DNA of 9,722 nucleotides from an uncultured Lachnospiraceae bacterium (GCA_949957035.1 CATLIP010000087.1:1-9722); one strand, 5' to 3'; counted from the stretch's first letter, positions 1 to 7,333 are shown. Notes: generated from the sequence alone by a model not told the origin. Translations and numbers: made by a program.

Positions 1-662
1 ACCAACCCCTTCTCATCCCGGCAGTCTGAAAACAAATCAGACAATCCGGACTCCTTAAGGTTCACCTTCTTGATAATGGTCTCCCACTCCTTATAGTGAA
101 TCTGATATTCCGTCAATTTATCAAAATACTGCCTGGACTGAGCCGAATTGGTCATATCATAATGGAAGAAACTCATCGAGCGGTCCTTCTTATAGGTCTC
201 AAACATCTGCCTGCATGCCGCAAAATTTTTAAGGACAATCTCCTTCTTTTTCTTTTCCACCACAGGAAGATGATGGATGTCCTGAACACAAGGCTCCCTA
301 TACTCGCTGATGATATTGACCATCTCAAGATTCTCCCCGTTCCCCTCGGCCGCCTCCTGGCTCCTTCTTACCATCATCCCTGTAAGCACATAGCCCGCTC
401 CCCCATCCAAAGCCCATTCTACAAGGATAAACGACGGCTTATTGGTGGTAAAATAGCTCTCAAAGGGCCGGTCTTTCGCATCCCTGTATCTCTTATGTAC
501 AAACGGAGCCGTCAACATCTGGACCAATACAGACTTTCCTCCTCCGTTTCTCAGGGATAGAAGCGTACTCTCTCCATTCAGATGGAAACACTCGTCACTG
601 ATACGGATGGCATTATTATTATAGTTTACATTAATCAGTCTGACGGCATTTATTTTACTCAT
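1..662 (-). CDS. jetC: Wadjet SMC-like ATPase JetC, N-terminal part (gene runs off the left edge)
   Basis: This is the motor subunit of the Wadjet anti-plasmid complex, an SMC/MukB-like ATPase that acts with JetA and JetB on DNA. Only the first 220 codons are visible. The reading frame opens at ATG 662-660 (MSKINAVRLINVNYNNNAIR) and has no stop before position 1. It shows the start of an SMC head: a beta-rich N-terminus, a P-loop at residues 37-44 (LRNGGGKS, Lys43), then LVQMLTAPFVHKRY and a further head segment. The coiled coils, hinge, ABC signature and Walker B must lie beyond the window. The start overlaps the jetB stop by 8 nt (655-662). A purine-rich GGGGGTGG (669-676) lies 6 nt upstream, so translation is probably coupled to jetB. 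The residue at the usual first Gly of the P-loop is Leu37. Family assignment rests on the P-loop context and on jetA/jetB next door. Confidence 0.88.
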   Translation of the reverse strand, partial: MSKINAVRLINVNYNNNAIRISDECFHLNGESTLLSLRNGGGKSVLVQMLTAPFVHKRYRDAKDRPFESYFTTNKPSFILVEWALDGGAGYVLTGMMVRRSQEAAEGNGENLEMVNIISEYREPCVQDIHHLPVVEKKKKEIVLKNFAACRQMFETYKKDRSMSFFHYDMTNSAQSRQYFDKLTEYQIHYKEWETIIKKVNLKESGLSDLFSDCRDEKGL

Positions 663-1371
663 TCGCAGCCACCCCCAGTACGCGCAGCACTCTCTGATAA
701 TTATTCTGGTTCAGCAGATTCCAGTCCATAAAATTATCCAGCTTCTTGGTAGTCTTAATCATTTCGTCTGCTTCCACATACTCTATCAATAGCTGCTTCT
801 GCAAAAATATCAGAATGGAATGAAGGAACCCCTCCTTCGTCGTCCGCGCCTTAGATCCCTTGTCATCCGAGCGCAGAGCCTCATATGCCTCAAGCATATT
901 GGAAAATGCAATCCCCGACTGCTCTTCCTGTTCTTCATCCATGCTCTCGGCCCCCTCCTTCAGACGATTGGAAATACAGTTCTGTAAATCTCCCACCCGC
1001 ATATACTCCCGCGCTTTACTGCTGCTCCCCTGTCCGTCAAAAAATTCCACCAAAAGAGTCAGCACCACAAACTGAGAGAGGTAATAGTCCTTATCCGTAC
1101 CGGAGGATTTACAGAGCGCCGCTTTAAGCTGTGCCTTGGAAAATCCCAGAAAATGATTCTCCTCTCTGGGGATGAGATAAATGACATTTCCATAACGCTC
1201 AATCCGGCTTTCGGCAATCTCTCCTTGAGATTTCACTAAATTCTGAATCTCCTCCTGCTCTGTATACGCCCTGTAGAGCTGCATCTCCTCATCCTCATGA
1301 AGCTCATGGTGTTCCAAAAGATAGTAAAAAATCTCCTGGCTGGTTCGGACTTCTTCTAATTCATAGGCCAT
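655..1371 (-). CDS. jetB: Wadjet subunit JetB (MukE-like)
   Basis: The 238-residue acidic protein fits the small Wadjet subunit that resembles MukE/ScpB-type winged-helix partners of SMC complexes and bridges the kleisin JetA and the JetC head. No catalytic motif is visible, as expected for a structural subunit. The N-terminal third is Glu-rich and helical. A conserved-looking core lies around residues 60-125 (GNVIYLIPREENHFLGFSKA followed by a hydrophobic VVLTLLVEFF helix). The C-terminus (residues 185-235) has the look of a winged-helix domain. ATG 1371-1369 is preceded by AAGGAG at 1381-1386, which forms the last two codons of jetA directly before its stop. The gap to jetA is 6 nt and the gene overlaps jetC by 8 nt. 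The call leans on gene order between jetA and jetC, because the sequence family is divergent. I believe it matches the DUF6063/DUF4194-type JetB group, but a profile search is needed to say which. Confidence 0.8.
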   Translation of the reverse strand: MAYELEEVRTSQEIFYYLLEHHELHEDEEMQLYRAYTEQEEIQNLVKSQGEIAESRIERYGNVIYLIPREENHFLGFSKAQLKAALCKSSGTDKDYYLSQFVVLTLLVEFFDGQGSSSKAREYMRVGDLQNCISNRLKEGAESMDEEQEEQSGIAFSNMLEAYEALRSDDKGSKARTTKEGFLHSILIFLQKQLLIEYVEADEMIKTTKKLDNFMDWNLLNQNNYQRVLRVLGVAANE

Positions 1372-1377
1372 ATGTGT

Positions 1378-3000
1378 TTACTCCTTTCCCTTCACCACCC
1401 GAATGAGCACATTAGAGCATCGAATAGTCTTTCTAAGCCTATCCTCATTCAGAATCCCTTCGAATGTCACAACACTTCCATCCTCTATCCGGTAAGTCTC
1501 TACCTTCCGAATATCCTGAAATTCCGGATACTCCTCAGCCAGATGCAGAAGCATCTCATTCAGTTGAAATTCCCCAGGCGTATCCTGAATATACTCACTG
1601 CGCTCCTTTGCGAGCGCGGCAATATCAATCTCCTGATTCTTAATCAGCTCCACCATGATTTCCTTGAAAATCTCTACATTGGGAATCAACTGCTCACGCT
1701 CTTCTTCCTGCTCCTTTGTAATAGAGCCAATCTCCTCAAGAGATACCTCTCCCCTCTTCACAGCATAGCCAAGCAGCCGGCAAAGGCTCGTCTCATACCG
1801 CTTAAGCTTCTCCTTGCGAAGCCGCTCCTGCTGGCGCATCCACTCTTCCTCATCAAAATCCAGCTCCTCTGCAATATCCTCCTCCACATGCTTTCTCACC
1901 GGACGCTGTAACTGGAACGCTTTATTCAGATTGTAGACCTTCCCCGGCTCCTGATTAAACAAGGGACGCAGGAAAAAATCCAGATTCATAAGCGCCTTCG
2001 GATTCATAAGTACCTTATCATATAACTCTGTCCGAAAGGGAAATCTTCGAATCAGCGACATCTGTGTCAGTGTCTCCAGCTCCTTTGTATACAATGCCTT
2101 AAGGTCAAAATGACTGTTTAAAATCTTCTGATGTTCATCAATCGTCCGGTTCAGATACGTCTCAATCATACGCAAATGTCCAAGACGCTCCTCATCCTTC
2201 TCACTGAGACGCTTCACATTGATATTCTCTTCTTCCAACGCCTGCGCCCGGCTCTTCACCATCTCCCTGTAATTCTGGAATTTCTGCTTCGTATCGCTGA
2301 TGGTATCCAGATTCTCAAGCAAAATCTCCTCATAATCCTTCACAGAATAATTCAGCGCATTTCTTCGAATCTTCCCCATAGCCTCCTGAATCTTCTGAAG
2401 CTGAATCCGCAGAAGATTAAATACATTCTTAATCTCATCCACAGCCTTGTCATAGCTCTGCTTCTCAAGATGCATCTGGAAAATCATCTCATGAATCGTA
2501 AGCTTCATATTATTTTCAATCTCCAATGTAGCCAGCAGAAGATTGTATCCGTCATCCGTCAGATAATAAGAAGTACGCTTAAACTCCTGGTCTATATAAA
2601 TAATCCGATTGGCTACATAGCTGATATGAAGGTTTTGGTACTCATTTTCCTCAAAATCAAATCCTTCAAAATACATGGCCCGTCCCTCGTTGGACAGAGC
2701 CACATTGACCACAAAATCCCCTAACTGTCTGCACTCGTCGTAGGACATGCTTTTCTGAAAATGCTGTGTGTTGACCGTATCAATATAAACCCCTATATCA
2801 TCCATGGTGCAGTGCTCTTCCTTCAAGGACTGCTCCATAATATAAAGCATGACTGCAAAAATCAGATTTAGCTGTTCGGCCAGGGTAAGAAAACCATACT
2901 GCTTCCAAGTCGTCTTCTGGGCGCTGTTCTGAATCAGCAGGGCGTATAGCCCGACATTCTTCATCCTTCTGGGGAAATGCTTTAAAAATTCGTATTGCAT
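1378..3000 (-). CDS. jetA: Wadjet kleisin-like subunit JetA (DUF5716-type)
   Basis: The 540-residue protein matches the DUF5716-type JetA family, the kleisin-like subunit that links the JetC heads and binds JetB. The N-terminus (MQYEFLKHFPRRMKNVGLYA) and the following helical domain to about residue 165 resemble the winged-helix N-domain of MukF-like kleisins. Residues about 170-310 are strongly helical and charged, consistent with coiled coil. A middle acidic linker (HVEEDIAEELDFDEEEWMRQ, about residues 375-395) precedes a C-terminal domain ending GKE. No enzyme motif is present. ATG 3000-2998 has AAGGAG at 3005-3010. The gene starts 20 nt after ptuB stops and ends 6 nt before jetB, so it belongs to the same transcript. 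Local base use is richer in G+C than ptuAB just upstream. The alternative DUF3375 (type I) JetA is less likely, since this N-terminus looks like the Clostridia-type family. The exact Wadjet subtype (II or III) is not settled here. Confidence 0.85.
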   Translation of the reverse strand: MQYEFLKHFPRRMKNVGLYALLIQNSAQKTTWKQYGFLTLAEQLNLIFAVMLYIMEQSLKEEHCTMDDIGVYIDTVNTQHFQKSMSYDECRQLGDFVVNVALSNEGRAMYFEGFDFEENEYQNLHISYVANRIIYIDQEFKRTSYYLTDDGYNLLLATLEIENNMKLTIHEMIFQMHLEKQSYDKAVDEIKNVFNLLRIQLQKIQEAMGKIRRNALNYSVKDYEEILLENLDTISDTKQKFQNYREMVKSRAQALEEENINVKRLSEKDEERLGHLRMIETYLNRTIDEHQKILNSHFDLKALYTKELETLTQMSLIRRFPFRTELYDKVLMNPKALMNLDFFLRPLFNQEPGKVYNLNKAFQLQRPVRKHVEEDIAEELDFDEEEWMRQQERLRKEKLKRYETSLCRLLGYAVKRGEVSLEEIGSITKEQEEEREQLIPNVEIFKEIMVELIKNQEIDIAALAKERSEYIQDTPGEFQLNEMLLHLAEEYPEFQDIRKVETYRIEDGSVVTFEGILNEDRLRKTIRCSNVLIRVVKGKE

Positions 3001-3020
3001 TGTACTCCTTCCCTACTTTA

Positions 3021-3770
3021 TTACATTTTTTCTCTTTTAATTAACGAATTGTACTTTTTATTAAGAAAATATAAAAGCACTCCTGCATACTCTGGTCTTT
3101 CCTCAGCATATACTATCTCATCTATCTTTTTCTTTATTCTTGAAGAAGTACACTTTCCCTCATCTCCTAACCTTTTAATAAAACGCTTATAACGTAAATA
3201 TGTATCTCTTCTCCCCTTAACTAATCCCGTAGATGTATCTGCCAAAAACTGTCCATCCTTCCACAATCCATTTAACCTCAATACATCCTTAAGCTCATCC
3301 TCTAGATTTACATCCTTCGGCTCCGTTTTAATAAACCCCTCTCTGTCATATGCAATAACATCCATCTGGCGACGATTTAAAGGAGAAATATTCAAAACCG
3401 TTTTATCCCCCTTACTGGCATCACAACTCAAAATCCGCTGTTCCTTTCCCTTCCAATTTCTACCTCCATCACAAACAGCCAGCATATTACCATAATCCAA
3501 CGCTTTATCCTTGTCTTTGCTTAATGGAAACCAATGCTCAATTGTCGTATATAATCCGTTATTTGCAATCTTTCTCATACAATATGCACATAAATAATGC
3601 TGTTCTTCTAACAACTTTTGACGAATTATTTCTTTCGGTAATTTATCAAATTCCAATCTAATCGCTTTTGTATCGTCCTGCTCTATCTCTTTCCATTCCC
3701 GGCTGCTTCGTATCTCACTCGTTTTCCGCACCATCTCTCTAGGCGGAATCCCTTTTTCAATATATAACAT
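3021..3770 (-). CDS. ptuB: Septu-type HNH endonuclease PtuB
   Basis: An HNH nuclease of the PtuB/TIGR02646 kind, the effector that PtuA controls in Septu and in some retron systems. Numbered from the chosen start (249 residues), the metal-binding and catalytic motif is visible in order: C61-x2-C64 (CAYC), E78-H79 (TIEHWFPLS), N95 (GNMLAVC, C100) and C116-D117 with K120 (SCDASKGD). The C-terminal half is basic and helical. I place the start at ATG 3770-3768. It overlaps the ptuA stop as TAATG and has GGGAGG at 3778-3783 with 7-nt spacing. The longer frame would need a TTG at 3788 that carries the ribosome binding site inside its own coding sequence. The gene is AT-rich (21 G/C of 60 in 3061-3120). 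It is followed after 20 nt by jetA. A retron role is possible for this family, but no reverse transcriptase lies in the window. Confidence 0.87.
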   Translation of the reverse strand: MLYIEKGIPPREMVRKTSEIRSSREWKEIEQDDTKAIRLEFDKLPKEIIRQKLLEEQHYLCAYCMRKIANNGLYTTIEHWFPLSKDKDKALDYGNMLAVCDGGRNWKGKEQRILSCDASKGDKTVLNISPLNRRQMDVIAYDREGFIKTEPKDVNLEDELKDVLRLNGLWKDGQFLADTSTGLVKGRRDTYLRYKRFIKRLGDEGKCTSSRIKKKIDEIVYAEERPEYAGVLLYFLNKKYNSLIKREKM

Positions 3771-5035
3771 TAATCGTCCTCCCAGCAATTCAATTTAAGT
3801 TCTTCTCTTGCTCCTTTTACATCATCATGCTCCTTTCCAAGGGCATCTGTCATCTTAGTAATAATCTCTTCCGCCTGTTCCAATTCCTCATTATCCAATG
3901 CATCATAAAATTGTTTAAACAGCTTCTTAATTTCTGCCGGTTTCTCCGCTGTTCCCTGCCGAAAATTCAAGACATCTTGCACAGAATATCCATATGCATT
4001 TTCCAAATAGTACTTCTGCTCCTCGTCAATCAAAATCAAATGTTCATTTTTGCAAGAGGAAATAACAATCGGAGAATGCGTTACTAAGATAAATTGTATA
4101 TTGGGGAATGTTTCTTCCAATGCATTCACTATATTCCATTGCCACTTAGGATGCAAATGCATATCTATCTCATCTATCAGCACAACGCCTGTTATCTCAT
4201 CCAAATTCATTGTTTTATCCGGATTCAGCAAAGCCACTCGATACGCCAAATTCATAACCATCCACAATAACGATTGATATCCCGCGCTCAATACGGAAAT
4301 TGGCATGTCAGCTTCTTCCTCCCGATAAACCAGCTGCTCTAACTGAGTAGAATAATAAATCTCCGGTTCAACCTCCAAGCTGCTTATTTTTTTCATAAAT
4401 AAAGCTACAATCTTTTTAAAAGATTCATATTCCTTAATTTCTTGCTTCTTTTGAAATGCATTCAATTCCATCTTCAGACACCATGCCTGTATTCCTCTGA
4501 TATCCATAGAGTAATCCAGACAACCTATATACCCGCATCTCCTGTCATTCAAACTACGCTTTAATTCCTTACCAAAATTTCCTCTATGCTTCTGCCAGAT
4601 TCTTGCATCACTCTGAAAACAAAGCAACGGCAGAACCGCAGTTGAATTATTTGATATCTCCTGCATCCATTTTGCAATGCCATTATCTTCGTCTTTTGTT
4701 GGGGTATTCTCATCCATGCGATACCTTTTCCAACAAAATTCATGCCCGGCTGCTTTCATCTGACATACTATCTCAACCGGAGTTTCGTAATGAATTTCCG
4801 AAGAAGCATCTCCCCTCAAATTGAAAGAAAAGCGAATATCTTCTTGTGAAATATTTTTAGTAGGAACACCCTTAATTCCTCTCAACATTCTAAATATAGC
4901 TATGGCAATTGCCTCTAATATCGATGATTTTCCAACTCCGTTGTCACCAATCAGGAGATTGACCCCAGAAGTAAATTCCAATTCAATATCTTTTACACCC
5001 TTAAAATTTTTAATAGCTATCTTCTCAATCTGCAT
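3770..5035 (-). CDS. ptuA: Septu-type AAA/ABC ATPase PtuA
   Basis: A 421-residue SMC/OLD-like ATPase of the AAA_21/AAA_15 kind, paired with an HNH gene exactly as in Septu. PtuA is thought to sense infection and license PtuB cleavage. Motifs numbered from the chosen Met: Walker A GDNGVGKS at 30-37, an ABC signature-like LSAGYQS at 249-255, Walker B VVLIDEIDMHLHP at 284-296 with catalytic Glu289, and a switch His in VTHSPIV at 320. No Toprim domain follows, which argues against an OLD nuclease. Residues 365-421 form a helical, acidic tail as seen in PtuA proteins. I chose ATG 5035-5033: GAGGAG (5043-5048) sits 7 nt upstream, whereas an upstream TTG at 5050 lies ahead of that site. The start overlaps the preceding gene's end by 11 nt and the stop overlaps ptuB by 1 nt. 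Base use is AT-rich, with only 11 G/C of 60 in 4381-4440. Confidence 0.83.
   Translation of the reverse strand: MQIEKIAIKNFKGVKDIELEFTSGVNLLIGDNGVGKSSILEAIAIAIFRMLRGIKGVPTKNISQEDIRFSFNLRGDASSEIHYETPVEIVCQMKAAGHEFCWKRYRMDENTPTKDEDNGIAKWMQEISNNSTAVLPLLCFQSDARIWQKHRGNFGKELKRSLNDRRCGYIGCLDYSMDIRGIQAWCLKMELNAFQKKQEIKEYESFKKIVALFMKKISSLEVEPEIYYSTQLEQLVYREEEADMPISVLSAGYQSLLWMVMNLAYRVALLNPDKTMNLDEITGVVLIDEIDMHLHPKWQWNIVNALEETFPNIQFILVTHSPIVISSCKNEHLILIDEEQKYYLENAYGYSVQDVLNFRQGTAEKPAEIKKLFKQFYDALDNEELEQAEEIITKMTDALGKEHDDVKGAREELKLNCWEDD
3778..3783 (-). promoter_or_regulatory. Ribosome binding site of ptuB inside the end of ptuA
   Basis: GGGAGG lies in the last codons of ptuA, 7 nt before ATG 3770. 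With the TAATG stop/start overlap it indicates coupled translation of PtuA and PtuB, as expected for subunits of one complex. It also excludes the longer TTG start at 3788. Confidence 0.78.
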
Positions 5036-6245
5036 ATCTAAACTCCTCAATTACACACGTATGTTCCCGCGTCTTTTTATCATAATTCACTCCCACCAGC
5101 AACAGATTCCCTTGATACTCTTCCAAGCACTGACAATATCCCTTCTCGCGAATCTGTTCAACCGCCCCTTTTGCGTTCTTATTCCACTTAAGCTCCACCA
5201 CCAGCGCAGGTTTATCCCAGAACTGTTTCCTTGGAATAAATACCAAATCTGCAAATCCCATTCCTCCTGCCGGCTCCCGATGAATCGTATAAAAATTACG
5301 CGCCGCATATAACGCCAGAGAAATCGTATAACTCAGTGCGTTCTCATCATGATACTGAATGTGAGAAGTCTCAAAATGTGCCTGTTTGATGCCTTCCGCT
5401 ACCTGTCTTGTGCGTCCCTGCCAGATTGCATTCAATGTATCGGCGGAATTTTTAAGAGCTTTCGATATCTCCCCCCAATCCGAAACTGCCACAGCATTCA
5501 CATACTCCCCGCGCACCTCGTTATTAGGAATACCCACACATTTATTATCATAATCATAGCTAAGATATCCAAGGTGAATCATCAGTGTCAATACATCATC
5601 CTCTGTCCGAAAGGTCGTCATATCATTCGTAAAGTATTCCGTATTAACCGGAACGCTGCCTCCCGCAATCATACACAGAACATCATCCTTCAACAAATCC
5701 CTCAGGAAATCCAGATACCTCGCCTGAGATTCCCTGTCCGTCTTGTATTCCCGAAAAATACAATCCCACTCATCTATAATAATCACAAACGGGCATTTTG
5801 TCTCCCCATAGATATCCTGCATACTCTCAACCAAATCCGTATCGTCAAAATAATCAATATCCGGATATTCTTTTTTCAAATCCCTCAAGACAATCTTCTT
5901 AATGCGGTCAATCATTCCATCAATATCTCTGCTTCTGCTTAAAAACTCCTGCATATTTAAAAAAATAGTATCATATTGATTCAAATGCTTTTCAAAATCG
6001 CTGCTCTTCGAAATCTTATATTTTGAAAAAAGCTTTCTGGAATCACAGCCGCGGCTATAATATGCCGTCAGCATGTTTGCCGCCATGGATTTACCAAAGC
6101 GGCGCGGGCGGCTCACACAGACATTATCCTGCATCGTATGAAGAACTGAATTGGTATACTCTATCAATCCAGTCTTGTCAATATACACAGACGAGTTCAC
6201 TGCCTCCTCAAACTTACTGTTGTCTGGATTCAAATAGTTTCCCAT
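5025..6245 (-). CDS. AAA-ATPase-like / PD-(D/E)XK nuclease-domain protein (DUF1703-type) with probable internal deletion
   Basis: A 406-residue member of the very common AAA-ATPase-like plus PDDEXK_9 family, whose biological role is not settled. Visible parts: the family N-terminus with YIDKTGLIEY (residues 21-30), Walker A SRPRRFGKS (45-53, Lys52), Walker B FVIIIDEWD (153-161), and a C-terminal nuclease-like domain with Asp333 (GFADLVFIP) and Glu351-Leu-Lys353 (VVELKW), the D...ExK pattern. From memory, full-length relatives have about 520-580 residues, with an ALAYMTGILPIKKYG-type segment and a YDGY motif after Walker B. Here LRDLLKD (181-187) joins directly to DVLCMIAGG, so roughly 140 residues are missing in frame. 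That probably removes the rear of the ATPase domain while sparing the nuclease motif. ATG 6245-6243 has GGGGGTGG at 6252-6259. The gene follows jetD after 51 nt, and its last codons hold the ptuA ribosome binding site. It could be a decaying gene, a nuclease freed of ATP control, or a translational bridge to ptuA. Confidence 0.85.
   Translation of the reverse strand: MGNYLNPDNSKFEEAVNSSVYIDKTGLIEYTNSVLHTMQDNVCVSRPRRFGKSMAANMLTAYYSRGCDSRKLFSKYKISKSSDFEKHLNQYDTIFLNMQEFLSRSRDIDGMIDRIKKIVLRDLKKEYPDIDYFDDTDLVESMQDIYGETKCPFVIIIDEWDCIFREYKTDRESQARYLDFLRDLLKDDVLCMIAGGSVPVNTEYFTNDMTTFRTEDDVLTLMIHLGYLSYDYDNKCVGIPNNEVRGEYVNAVAVSDWGEISKALKNSADTLNAIWQGRTRQVAEGIKQAHFETSHIQYHDENALSYTISLALYAARNFYTIHREPAGGMGFADLVFIPRKQFWDKPALVVELKWNKNAKGAVEQIREKGYCQCLEEYQGNLLLVGVNYDKKTREHTCVIEEFRYAD
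5043..5048 (-). promoter_or_regulatory. Ribosome binding site of ptuA inside the upstream gene
   Basis: GAGGAG lies within the last codons (Glu-Glu) of the DUF1703-type gene, 7 nt before ATG 5035. It decides the ptuA start and ties ptuA translation to ribosomes arriving from the upstream gene, whose stop lies 8 nt past the first base of the ptuA start codon. Confidence 0.75.
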
Positions 6246-6296
6246 TATGTACCACCCCCGTACGGTTTTGCATTGATTTTACGGTTTCCCCCAAAC

Positions 6297-7316
6297 TTAA
6301 AAGTCACCTATATTCAGTATCTCCTGTGGAATATATTTACCGGATTCCAGCACATCCTTCATCCTGCTAACCATTTCCATAGAAAAATGAGAGAAGAACT
6401 CCTCACGTATATTGCGGTTTTGCTGTTCTTTTGTATCCGGCAGATTCTCTATCTTGCATGTCCTATCTGCCTTCCCTGTCATAGCCTCATACACTCTCGT
6501 AAAAGGCAGAATCTCCCACCTGCCCGAAGCCATCTTCGCAAGGCTTTCATAGATTCCAATCCCCTCATAATCCAAATCGCCAAAATAATAGATCTGATTC
6601 TTTCCGTCCTTCATATAAGGCTCCACACAAAAGTCAAAATCCAGAAATGAACGCAGAATCCCTTTCCCGGCGCCATAGATTAGCGTTCCCATCTCCACTC
6701 CAAGGATTCTGCTCTTTCCCGGCTGCGGCAAACCACCTGCCATATGGCTGCCTGTCATGTGGCGCCGCATACTATAGAACGTATCCTTGTTCTCTAAAAT
6801 TAAAATATTCTGGGGTACTCTCCTTGTATGGGAATAGTATGCCAAGGGTTCTGTCGTCTGGTATATATTGAGGAAATCTTCTTCCAACCCGCAATTCTTT
6901 AAAATACGTCTTCCCCGCCCGCGGCTTAAGAACTTTTCATGGGACCAAATCTCGAAACTGCGCTCATTGACAGATTCTGTATGATATAATTTTTCCCTGC
7001 TGTTCTTTAGATATTCACTCAACATCAGAATCCATTGTCTATCCTGCTCATAGGTTTTAAGATGAGACAAATAATAATCTATGGATATTAGTGGATGGAG
7101 CCGATACTTTAGTTCCTCTTCAAATATACTGTAATCCGTCTCCTGTTCCATCAGCCAGTATTTGCGGTAAAGAGCAGGATGCTTTCCGTTCGTACCGGAT
7201 GCTTTCAATGGTTTAATCCTTCCCGATGTAAGCAGCGCCATAATATATTGATATTCCTGCTCATAGGTATCAAACTGACGAGAACGAAGCAGAGCTTCAA
7301 GGGATACACGTTTCAT
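6297..7316 (-). CDS. jetD: Wadjet Toprim nuclease JetD (DUF2220-type)
   Basis: A 339-residue protein with an N-terminal helical, DNA-binding-like region and a C-terminal DUF2220/Toprim domain, the arrangement of JetD. JetD is the topoisomerase-VI-A-like nuclease that cuts small circular DNA held by JetABC. The Toprim acidic residues are visible: Glu175 in ILILENKDTF and the DxD pair Asp247/Asp249 in YYFGDLDYEGI. A helical tail with the expected late Glu/Gln residues follows. I place the start at ATG 7316-7314 rather than the ATG at 7322. GGAGG (7323-7327) abuts the earlier codon with no spacing but is 6 nt from the later one. It is the first gene of the operon, 139 nt downstream of the surface-protein stop and past a terminator-like hairpin. 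Its partners jetABC are displaced by three genes. It could also be a stand-alone DUF2220 protein, but the jet genes on the same strand favour JetD. Confidence 0.84.
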   Translation of the reverse strand: MKRVSLEALLRSRQFDTYEQEYQYIMALLTSGRIKPLKASGTNGKHPALYRKYWLMEQETDYSIFEEELKYRLHPLISIDYYLSHLKTYEQDRQWILMLSEYLKNSREKLYHTESVNERSFEIWSHEKFLSRGRGRRILKNCGLEEDFLNIYQTTEPLAYYSHTRRVPQNILILENKDTFYSMRRHMTGSHMAGGLPQPGKSRILGVEMGTLIYGAGKGILRSFLDFDFCVEPYMKDGKNQIYYFGDLDYEGIGIYESLAKMASGRWEILPFTRVYEAMTGKADRTCKIENLPDTKEQQNRNIREEFFSHFSMEMVSRMKDVLESGKYIPQEILNIGDF

Positions 7317-7322
7317 ATACAT

Positions 7323-7327
7323 CCTCC
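7323..7327 (-). promoter_or_regulatory. Ribosome binding site that fixes the jetD start
   Basis: GGAGG on the minus strand directly touches the ATG at 7322 but is 6 nt from the ATG at 7316. The spacing supports 7316 as the true start and shortens the protein by two residues. Confidence 0.7.
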
Positions 7328-7333
7328 GCCTCT

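Noticed and set aside
96..560. Plus-strand 154-residue open frame at the left edge
   Set aside because: The minus strand here encodes the JetC head with a P-loop and a proper start, so this frame is a shadow.
1372..1911. Plus-strand 179-residue open frame opposite jetA
   Set aside because: It is Leu/Ile-rich with no recognisable motif and lies wholly antisense to a convincing jetA. It reflects codon bias of the real gene.
3021..5035. Retron with PtuAB effectors
   Set aside because: This HNH family also occurs with retrons, but there is no reverse transcriptase and I saw no msr/msd-like inverted repeats in the window.
3770..5035. OLD-family nuclease (Gabija GajA-like)
   Set aside because: The ATPase has no C-terminal Toprim domain and is followed by an HNH gene rather than a UvrD-like helicase, so PtuA fits better.
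5349..5942. Plus-strand 197-residue open frame opposite the DUF1703-type gene
   Set aside because: It is antisense to strong Walker and nuclease motifs and has no family features of its own.
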